Assembly (NCBI GenBank): GCA_947044405.1
Contig: CAMRHE010000333.1
Location: 372,001 to 436,000 of the forward strand
DNA length: 64,000 bases
Origin: Leptodactylus fallax
Lineage: Eukaryota > Chordata > Amphibia > Anura > Leptodactylidae
Direction of reading: 5' to 3'
The notes under the pieces were generated by a model, which did not search any database, was not told the origin of the DNA, and saw only the letters and a list, made by a program, of their open reading frames with translations. A program made the position numbers and the translations under genes. Shown one piece after another: positions 56,310-64,000 of this stretch. Every line of letters begins with the position of its first letter. Position 1 is the first letter of the stretch.

Positions 56310-57922
56310 CAGTGGGGAAAAAAAAGTATTTAGTCAGCCACCAATTGTGCAAGTTCTCCCAATTAAAAAGATGAGAGAGGCCTGTAATTGATATTATAGG
56401 GAGACCTCATCTAGAAGAGACAAAACGAGAAAACACATCTACATTGTACAATCAGACATTGTCTGATTTTTAAAGAATTTATTTGCAAATTATGGTGGAA
56501 AAAAAAGTATTTGGGCAATAACAAAAGTTCATTTCAATACTTTGTTATATATCCTTTGTTGGCTATGACAGAGGTCAAACGTTCTCTGTAAGTCTTCACA
56601 AGGTTGGCACACACTGTTGCTGGTATGTTGGCCCATTCCCCTATGCAGATCTCCTCTAGAGCAGAGATGTTTTGGGGCTGTCGTTGGGCAACACAGACTT
56701 TCAACTCCCTCCAAAGGTTTTCTATGGGGTTGAGATCTGGAGACTGGCTAGGCCACTCCAGGACCTTGAAATGCTTCTTACGAAGCCACTCCTTTGTTGC
56801 CAAGGCAGTGTGCTTGGGATCATTGTCATGCTGAAAGACCCAGCCACGTTTCATCTTCAATGCCCTTGCTGATGGAAGGAGGTTTGAACTCAAAATCTCA
56901 CAATACATGGCCACATTCATTCTTTCATGTACACGGATCAGTCGTCCTGATCCTTTTGCAGAGAAACACCCCCACAGCATGATGTTGCCACCCCCATGCT
57001 TCACAGTAGGTATGGTGTTCTTTGGATGCAACTCAGCATTCACTCTCCTCCAAACACGACGAGTTGTGTTTCTACCAAACAGTTCTACTTTGGTTTCATC
57101 TGACCATATGACATGCTCCCAATACTCTTCTCGAACATCCAAATGCTCTCTAGCAAACTTCAGATGGGCCCGGATATCTACTGGCTTAAGGAGGGGGACA
57201 CATCTGGCACTGCAGGATCTGAGTCCCTGGCGGCGTAGTGTGTCACTGACGGTAGCCTTTGTTACGTTACTCCCAGCTTTCTGCAGGTCATTCACTAGGT
57301 CCCCTCATGTGGTTCTGGGATTTTTGCTCACCGTTCTTGTGATCATTTTGACCCCACGGGGTGAGATCTTGCATGGAGCACCTGATCGAGGGAGATTGTC
57401 AGTGGTCTTGTATGTCTTCCATTTTCTAATTATTGCTCCCACAGTTGATTTCTTCATACCAAGCTGCTTGCCTATTACAGATTCAGTCTTCCCAGCCTGG
57501 TGCAGGTCTACAATTTTGTTTCTGGTGTCCTTCCACAGCTCTTTGGTCTTCACCACAGTGGAGTTTGGAGTGTGACTGTTTGAGGTTGTGGACAGGTGTC
57601 TTTTATACTGATAACAATGTCAAACAGGTGCCATTACTACAGGTAATGAGTGGAGGACAGAGGAGCCTCTTAAAGAAGAAGTTACAAGTCTGTGAGATCC
57701 AGAAATCTTGCTTTCTTGTAGGTGGCCAAATACTTATTTTCCACCATAATTTGCAAATAAATTCTTAAAAAATCAGACAATTTAATTTTCTAGATATGTT
57801 TTCTCATTTTGTCTCGCATAGTTGAGGTCTACCTATGATGTCAATTACAGGCCTCTCTCATCTTTTTAAGTGGGAGAACATGCACAGTTGGTGGCTATCT
57901 AAATACTTTTTTTTCCCCACTG
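56310..57922 (-). mobile_element. Tc1 transposon T4, nearly intact
   Basis: Ends CAGTGGGGAAAAAAAAGTATTTAG (56310) and AAATACTTTTTTTTCCCCACTG (to 57922), flanked by TA (56308-56309 and 57923-57924). 1613 bp with inverted repeats of about 200 bp. It inserted in the DIRS1-like fragment. Same family as T2 but opposite strand and better preserved. Confidence 0.95.
56534..57556 (-). pseudogene. T4 Tc1 transposase with a single nonsense codon
   Basis: 340 codons in one frame from ATG at 57556 to the stop at 56534. The only lesion seen is TGA at 57305-57307, after ..VSKNPRTT, where the T2 copy has CGG (Arg). The DDE set is complete: Asp in [11 protein letters not shown], Asp in HDNDPKHTA, Glu in [14 protein letters not shown]. 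The H-G-G-G-N glycine box and both HTH motifs are also present. A CpG-to-TpG type change explains the stop. The N-terminal 83 residues could still be made. Confidence 0.94.
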
Positions 57923-57924
57923 TA

Positions 57925-59065
57925 CATATAAAGCTGCTACAGTAGTACCATTCCTCGGCAGAGATGTACATTGAAGCTCCTGGGCCCAAAAGTAAAGTAT
58001 TCCCCCTCTACTATGTTCCATTTACAGTACTGGTGTGTTCTTATGTTGCTTAGGAAACTTTGGGCAGCCCCAGGTACCAGGGCTCTGGTGCAGTTGCTAC
58101 CTTTGTACTCCCTATAATTCACTATAATGAACCCTGATCGTCTTGTTGCTTTGAGGTTAGGTAGGATTAGCAAAGCTCATTGCCTTGGTGAATTCACATT
58201 GCCCACATTTATGACATGTATGGTACTTGGGTAATTATGGGGGTGTCCCTTGGTTCTCTGGCTGATATAATGCTACTTACTTCTATGAAGTAAAGCACAA
58301 ACTGAAATTTGTACAATTTTATATGTACAATTTTAGGTATGCAGAAAGTTGTTTAAACACATTGGTGGATCCAGTACAAAGGTTTCATGAATGGGCCCCC
58401 CTCCTAGACATGCTATGAAGTTTAATTGAATGTGTACATATTGTAAAACAATAGTCTTAGGGCTCATTCACACAGCAGAATCTGGGAGACACAGAATGGA
58501 GTAGGACTATAAGAATAAGTGTCCTACTTGATCTTGCTTCTCTGCTTCGGCATTCTGCCACAGGAAGCAGGGGGTGGAAAATGAAAAGAGATCTGAGGCA
58601 GATATTTGCCTCAAATTCCTCTTCATTTTCTGTAGTATGAATATAGCCTTACAGTAACTATGCATTCAATAAAATATTATAGGAACAAGTCTATAAGGAC
58701 ATAAAAAGCAATATTTTCCACTGTATTCTTTAAAAACACTGCCATAAATGAAACCATTTCAATCCACCACTGGAGATAAAACACTTCCAATGTATCAGCA
58801 ATAAAAGCCTTCTATTCTGAACAGGTGTGTAACAAACCATTAAATGTTCATAGGGAACTTGGAGCATTATGCCAACTAAGCTTTCTTGAGGAATAAGCCA
58901 GAGATGGACTGTGGAACATCTATAGCTTCATATGGGAAATCCTACTGCTGAGTAAAGGTTAGACCTGAAAGTGGTTAGAGTTATTACATCACAGAGAGCC
59001 TCATATTATAAGTGGCATAAAGTATCATCATAAGTGATTCATTTGATTAACCACATGCACTTATT
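57925..59065. other. Non-coding, contains one MITE-like repeat
   Basis: 58458-58652 is bounded by AGGGCTCATTCACAC and GTATGAATATAGCCTTA, with an inner inverted pair (AGAATCTGGGAGACACAGAATG..GGCATTCTGCC), typical of small vertebrate MITEs. Otherwise nothing recognised. Confidence 0.45.
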
Positions 59066-59654
59066 AACTTCAGTGTGTACCAAGGAGCTCCAACCTGTGC
59101 TACATAGGGACAACAGACTCAAGGACATATTTCCAGTCCCCCCTCTCCTTTCCTATCGACAACCACCAAACCTGAGGCGTATTATTGTCCGGAGTGCCCT
59201 GAAGGCCCCAACTGAAAATGGCACCTCATCTTGCCTGCAAAACAGGTGCATGACCTGCAAGCACATCCACACCGCTGACAGTGTACCTGTCCCACAGTCA
59301 CAACAGGTGCACAGAATTAGGGTGACATTTTCCTGCAGGTCTTCCAATGTGGTGTATCTCATAATGTGTGTGCAATGTCCCACCACAGGCCTCTATGTGG
59401 GGGAAACAGGGCAGAGACTTAGTCAGCGCATGAACTCACACAGATCCAACATTAATAACAGCAGAACAGATCTCCCAGTGGCCGCACATTTCTCCAGAGA
59501 AGACCACTCTATTGAAGATTTGCGGGTTGTGGTTTTAATGGGACATTTTAAGACGCAGAGAGAGAGAAAGAAATGGGAATATAAGTTAATGCAAAAATTT
59601 CAAACTCTGCAAATTGGATTTATTCATGCCAGCTTCATGTCACACTATGTATGA
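59066..59654 (+). pseudogene. Penelope-like (Neptune-type) GIY-YIG endonuclease fragment
   Basis: About 190 open codons. The Cys cluster C-L-Q-N-R-C-M-T-C-K-H (about 59235) is the zinc-binding feature of the Neptune group. The GIY-YIG core follows: NVVYLIMCVQCPTTGLYVGE (about 59347-59405), with Arg in GQRLSQRMNSH and His after it, and Glu in ERKKWEYKLMQ (about 59570). The endonuclease nicks target DNA to prime reverse transcription. The upstream reverse transcriptase is absent, so this is a 5'-truncated copy, as Penelope insertions usually are. The reading frame itself has no stop. Confidence 0.85.
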
Positions 59655-59942
59655 ACTGTGAGAGTCACAAATCACCACGTGACAGCAAACAGATAACAGA
59701 TCCCTCTATCACGCACCACAAATTTTCCAGACTGTTTATTTCCTGACCTGTTGTAAATAATTTCTCTAGGTATATTGTGTTTTGTTATTCCAAGATCCTT
59801 TTGAAGAGCCATGTCTTGTGTGTGCATAGTGTGAATTTTCAGTTTCTAGTATTGCACCATGTCTGAAGAATAGAGCTAGCACTCTCGAAAGCTTACTATC
59901 AAATATACTCAGTTAGCCTCTAAAAGGTATCGCCTGATTTCT
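59655..59942 (+). repeat. 3' tail of the Penelope-like element
   Basis: Non-coding sequence after the endonuclease stop, ending near TGTCTGAAGAATAGAGCTAG, CTCGAAAGCTTACTATC and CTCTAAAAGGTATCGCCTGA, a phrase that closes many vertebrate Penelope-like copies. I found no complete hammerhead ribozyme motif. Confidence 0.6.
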
Positions 59943-60540
59943 TCACTCTTCCAGGGATGTTACAGGCTCTACAAAATAGTCCACCACTACTCCTCCTTTC
60001 ATGCCTCTCCCAGCCAAGTATACTGGGGATGGAGTCACCGGGAGTCCTGACAGGGATCTGGTTACCTGTAGACTAGCCCCAAACCTGTTACTCCTGTCAG
60101 GGTCCTCTCCTGCTCCTCCTGGAATGGCACCGAAAGTGTCCAACAGCTTAGACAGCTTCTCTCCCTTGCTCAGGGCTGTCTCTGGACGAGCTTGGGGCTG
60201 ATGATATTCCTCCTGGAGGCTGTGAAGGCGACCGTTGAGCCCCAGTCCAGCTTCAGGATGCAGGGAAACTCTGCAAACCTTCTCCAGCTAACTGCACACA
60301 CTAGACTGCAGACCAAGCATCACCGGGGAAACTCGGTCTCCCTACAACCCCACCCATTGGCCTGTGATAGGCCAGGGTTGAACCAAGGCCAGGTTTGAAC
60401 ACTGCAGGGGGCAAAATCCAACAGGGAAAGCTGCAAATAATACATTTAACACAGAAAGGAACATACCAACACAATCCTAGAGGCAGAAATGACAAACAAT
60501 TAAAAGCAGTAGCCTCTGGGATGCTGCACTTCTACCTCCT
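59943..60540. other. Unassigned, moderately GC-rich
   Basis: Contains an inverted pair CACCCATTGGCCTGTGATAGGCCAGGG and no coding frame of recognisable content. It could be part of an LTR of unknown family. Confidence 0.35.
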
Positions 60541-60640
60541 GCTCAATCCACTCCTGGCTTTGGCTCAAAAAAATGCAACAAAATCTGCAACAAAAAAAAG
60601 CTGTGTTTCCGCAATGTGGAGTTTTAGCCTTATATACTCT
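60541..60640. mobile_element. Half of a palindromic MITE (GCGGAAACGCAG family)
   Basis: GGCTTTGGCTCAAAAAAATGCA, AAATCTGCAAC, GCTGTGTTTCCGCAATGTGGA: the right arm of the family complete at 49976-50197. Confidence 0.65.
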
Positions 60641-60664
60641 CCTGATGAACCTGTTAGTAGGAGA

Positions 60665-60972
60665 CAGGGGCACACCGCTAATGAGGAGAAGTGAGGCGGC
60701 CGCCTCAGGCGGCACTATCCGGGGGGCGGCATTTTTACTATTTATTTAATGTGAACCAGGACAGGCCGCTTTAAAAAAAAAAAAAAGAAAAAAAGCTGAG
60801 CGGGGCCTGTCCTGAGTTGGCTTATGAGACTTCCGCATCTCAGACCAGGCGGCAATACAATGATGTCATCTCGCCTCCTACGCTGAAACGCAGATGTTGC
60901 GGACAAGAAGAGAAGGCAGCGGCTTCATCAAGGGATTGCAGATAGGTGAGGATAACTTTTCTTTTTATATAT
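60665..60972 (+). mobile_element. hAT-type transposon 4, left end
   Basis: CAGGGGCACACCGCTAATGAG, then GTGAGGCGGCCGCCTCAGGCGGCA, resembles a common vertebrate hAT terminus. It continues through a CRE-like GATGTCATC and a donor-like AGGTGAGGA, the layout seen in hAT-1 and hAT-2. The gypsy LTR interrupts it at 60973; its other end would lie beyond the window, so the target duplication cannot be checked. Confidence 0.5.
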
Positions 60973-61520
60973 TGTGGGGAGGATTGGCCCAGGGTAGCAG
61001 CAGCGGACCCAGAAAGTCAGAGACAGACACAAAAAAGTCAGGTATCAACAGGTTGTACCCTGTGCGTTTATTTCCAAAAACAGCAAAACAAAATAAGCCT
61101 TAACAGTCAGGCAAAAAGATAACAGAAATCCTGCTCGTTTGAGCAAATAACTAAACAAAGAAGCCCTAACTATACGTGTGGCTTGCTTCAGCCATACGGT
61201 CCACACATAGGGCAAAAACACAAGCAAAAGTTCACTCTGGTCTCTCACCAGTTGTCAGGGTCTTAGGAGGGAACCTGGCTCCTCCTCTTGCCCAGGACTG
61301 AGGTCTTAAAAATCTTTTATAGACCTTTAATGAGGCCCAGTTTCCACCTGTGACTGAAGGCCCCTCCCTAGTAGGACAAGAAGTGGCTAATAGAAAAGGC
61401 CTTCTCATAGCTGAGGTTTTGTTACAGATATCCATGTTGCAACCTCACTTACCATATATAGGTGAGGAATCTGGGGGAGATATAGCCACCTTCCAGAATT
61501 TTACCTGTCACCTTCTCACA
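60973..61520 (-). mobile_element. Gmr1-type gypsy 3' LTR (548 bp)
   Basis: On the minus strand it starts TGTGAGAAGGTGACAGG (61520) and ends AATCCTCCCCACA (60973), with TGTG/CACA inverted ends. It carries a TATAAAAG box (complement near 61310-61318) and AAATAAA (complement near 61066-61072) in the order expected for U3-R-U5. TATAT at 60968-60972 would be one copy of the target duplication. Confidence 0.88.
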
Positions 61521-61537
61521 TACCCTCCCCCTTTGTT
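61521..61537 (-). other. Polypurine tract of the gypsy element
   Basis: On the minus strand CAAAGGGGGAGGGTA lies directly before the LTR start. This is the plus-strand primer for reverse transcription and fixes the LTR boundary. Confidence 0.85.
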
Positions 61538-61539
61538 CA

Positions 61540-63227
61540 AACCTAAAGGGGCGAACACTTTTCGCCACCATACAGTGTGCCCTGGACAGAGCATCTGCAT
61601 TCCCCTGCAACCTACCAGATCGGTGCTCTACATTAAATTTGAAATTTTGTAGGGTGAGGAACCATGTCGTGACTCGGGCATTTCTCTCTTTGTCCTGAGA
61701 CATCCACGTGAGAGGGGAGTGGTTGGTAACCAACCTAAAATGTCGGCCCAGCAAGTAAAATCACAGGGACTTCAGGGCCCATTTGATGGCCAAACACTCC
61801 CTTTCCACAATACTATAATTCCTTTCTGCAGGTGTAAGTTTTCGGCTCAAGTATGTGACAGGATGTTCCTCACCTTCAATTACTTGTGAGAGAACTGCGC
61901 CTAACCCTACATCAGAGGCATCAGTCTGTACCACAAACTCTTTTACATAGTTAGGAGTGATCAAAACTGGTTGTTTACACAAGACTGATTTTAACTCCTG
62001 GAATGCCCTCTCAGCCTCTTCACTCCACTTGATCAAGCCAAACTTTCCTCCCTTGGTAAGGTCGGTCAAGGGAGCTGCAATAGAGGCAAAATTGGGTATA
62101 AACCTCCGATAGTACCCCATTATTCCCAGGAAAACCCTCACTTCTTACTCAAGGGACGGGGCCAGTTCTGGATAGCCTCTACTTTGTTAACCTGGGGTTT
62201 TATTATCCCCCTTCCTATCGTGTACCCCAAATACCGGGCTTCTTCAAGGCCTAAGGCACACTTCTTGGGGTTAGCAGTTAACCCGGCTGCTCGAAGAGAA
62301 TTCAGTACAGCCTGCACTTTCTGCAAGTGACTTTCCCAATCAGGACTGAAGATGACAATATCATCAAGGTAGGCTGAAGCGGACCTGCGATGTGGCTTAA
62401 GGATTTTATCCATCTATCGCTGGAAGGTTGCGGGAGCACCATGTAACCCAAAAGGCATAGTTATGTATTGGAACAGACCATCTGGGGTGACAAACGCTGT
62501 TTTTTCTTTAGCGCTCTCTGTGAGCGGTACCTGCCAATACCCTTTTGTTAGATCGAGAGTAGAAAAATACCTGGCAGTTCCCAACCTTTCAATCAGCTCA
62601 TCTACTCTTGGCATCGGGTAGGCGTCAAACTTGGAATTTTCATTTAATTTGCTAAAATCATTACAAAACCTGATTATACCATCAGGTTTGGGAATCAGAA
62701 CAATTAGATTGGACCAGGTGCTCTTAGATTCTTCAATTACCCCAAGGGCTAACATTTTTTACCCCCTTGGTTATGGCTTGTCTACGAGCTTCAGGTATTC
62801 TGTACGGCTTTAGATTGACTCGTACCTGCGGCTCGGTGACAATGTCATGCTCTATCAGATCAGTACGCCCAGGTAAGTCAGAAAATACATCATTATTTCT
62901 TTGTACAAATTCTTTTGCCTTTTGTACCTGTACCCTAGATAGGGTCTCAGCTATTTGTACCTCAGGAAAATCCTTACCAGGTGCACCCCCTGTTTTAGCA
63001 GTAACCTCTCTAGGGGTACTTATGGCAGACAAGGATTCTCTGTCTTTCCAGGGTTTTAACAAATTCACATGGTATATTTGTTCAGGTTTTCTCCTGCCCG
63101 GCTGGAAAACCTTGTAGTTTACCTCACCCACTTTTTCCATTATTTCATAAGGGCCCTGCCACTTGGCTAGCAATTTACTTTCTACTGTAGGTACGAGTAC
63201 TAACACTTGATCACCGGGGTTGAAGGT
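61540..63227 (-). pseudogene. Gmr1-type gypsy pol: integrase C-terminus, reverse transcriptase, RNase H
   Basis: In minus-strand order: LLAKWQGPYEIMEKVGEVNY and QIYHVNLLKPWKD (integrase C-terminal domain, 63170-63050), then the RT N-terminus VKPYRIPEARR-like block (about 62800). RT follows with STWSNLIVLIPKPDG, FSTLDLTKGYWQVPL (first Asp) and AYLDDIVIFS (catalytic DD at about 62365). RNase H has QTDASDVGLGAVLS (Asp), IVERECLAIKWAL (Glu), VTNHSPLTW (Asn where Asp is usual) and GNADALSR (Asp). Lesions: a frameshift at about 62757, a TAG at 62414-62416, a frame change near 62140, and a stop near 61760. RNase H ends just before the polypurine tract. Confidence 0.88.
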
Positions 63228-64000
63228 TCAGAGCTTAGCCTTCCTGTTATAAACACGGCCCTGAGCTAACTGGGCTTGCTCCATATGCTTTTTTACAATT
63301 GGCATGACTGCCGAAATTCGGTCTTGCATTTGGGAAATATGCTCAATAACACTCCGGTAAGGAGTTTGTTCCTGTTCCCAAGTTTCCTTAGCAATATCTA
63401 AGATTCCCCGTGGGTGTTTACCGTACACTAATTTGAAAGTAGAGAAACCTGTGGAGGACTGGGGTACCTCTCGGATTGCAAACATCAGATATGGCAGCAA
63501 ACAATCCCAATCCTTGCCATCTTTGCTTACCACCCTTTTTAACATTCCCTTAAGGGTTTTATTAAACCGCTCAACCAGACCGTCTGTCTGGGGGTGATGC
63601 ACAGAGGTTCTCAGATGTTTGATACTCAGGAGGTTACACATCTCTTTCATTACTTTGGACATAAAGAGGGTCCCTTGATCGGTTAAAATCTCTTTAGGTA
63701 TACCTGTCCGGGAGAACATAAAAAAAAGCTCCTTTGCAATTAACTTTGCTGAAGTATGCCTGAGGGGCACAGCTTCCGGGTACCAGGTAGCATAGTCTAA
63801 TACCACTAGTATATACTGATGTCCCCGGGCAGACTTTACAAGAGGAACCACCAAATCCATGGCTATCCATTCAAACAGCACCTCTATAATAGGCTAAATA
63901 TATAGGTACTAAAGGACTCCTGAAGCGTGTCAGTGGAGCAGTTAATTGGCACTCCGGGCACGAGCTACAATACTCTCTTATGTGTCTATCAACACCTGGC
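63228..64000 (-). pseudogene. Gmr1-type gypsy integrase (continues past the window edge)
   Basis: The integrase inserts the cDNA. Zinc-binding end: HIREYCSSCPECQ (about 63975-63940, the C-x-x-C half). A frameshift near 63890 separates it from the core. The core has Asp in IAMDLVVPLVKSARGHQYIL, Asp in EILTDQGTLFMS and Glu in HHPQTDGLVERFNKTLK, giving D-D35-E. The frame stops with TGA at 63228-63230 and continues in the same frame into the C-terminal domain at 63206. The order integrase before RT is the Gmr1 arrangement rather than the usual gypsy one. gag, protease and the 5' LTR lie outside the window. Confidence 0.88.

Noticed and set aside
63228..63881. Integrase as part of a copia (Ty1) element because of its position upstream of RT
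   Set aside because: RT and integrase motifs (AYLDDIVIFS, HHPQTDGLVERFNK, LLAKWQGPYEI) are of the gypsy type; the order is explained by the Gmr1 group.

Overview
The window reads as transposon-dense vertebrate DNA, most likely from an anuran amphibian. The grounds are the family mix: two kinds of tyrosine-recombinase retrotransposon (Ngaro and DIRS1-like), a Gmr1-type Ty3/gypsy element, a Penelope/Neptune-type GIY-YIG fragment, three Tc1 transposon families, several hAT elements with minisatellite interiors, and palindromic MITEs bounded by TTAA. There is no bacterial gene organisation, and I could not identify a complete host gene. Species is inference; no search was possible.

Layout. 1-17335 is a G-rich minisatellite/satellite with a unit of about 32 bp, in four blocks. 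It is interrupted by a solo LTR (5419-6243), a truncated LTR of the same family (1724-2383) and a 3.6 kb hAT element (10371-13955, 8-bp target duplication) that itself carries a third LTR. A short LTR piece closes the array at 17336. A 70-bp minisatellite (17810-18592) precedes a 4.6 kb hAT element (18649-23222, exact 8-bp target duplication) that retains a broken transposase C-terminus. 23976-33812 is a Ngaro retrotransposon with diagnostic split direct repeats (A1 - genes - B1 - A2 - B2). Its gag is split by a second copy of the same hAT family (24715-28104), which contains TTAA-bounded MITEs. The Ngaro element itself sits inside remains of a DIRS1-like terminal repeat.

34100-50600 has lower repeat content: possible minus-strand host exons (35985-38516), a tandem duplication, LINE tails, an isolated reverse-oriented block of the G-rich satellite (41172-41552), an inverted-orientation minisatellite and several MITEs. 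50643-57922 is a Tc1 cluster: one intact transposase gene (51057-52109), a degraded copy with another Tc1 nested in it, a DIRS1-like recombinase tail, and a minus-strand copy with a single nonsense codon. 59070-59940 holds a Penelope-like endonuclease fragment. 60665 begins another hAT end, interrupted by a minus-strand Gmr1-type gypsy element (LTR 60973-61520, pol to the window edge) whose integrase lies upstream of reverse transcriptase.

Only two uninterrupted, motif-complete protein genes were found: the Tc1 transposase (350 aa) and the Ngaro SGNH-hydrolase ORF (242 aa). Every other mobile-element gene carries stops, frameshifts or an insertion. Nesting gives relative ages: DIRS1-like, then Ngaro, then hAT, then TTAA MITEs in one stack; satellite, then hAT, then LTR in another; Tc1 in Tc1; and gypsy in hAT.
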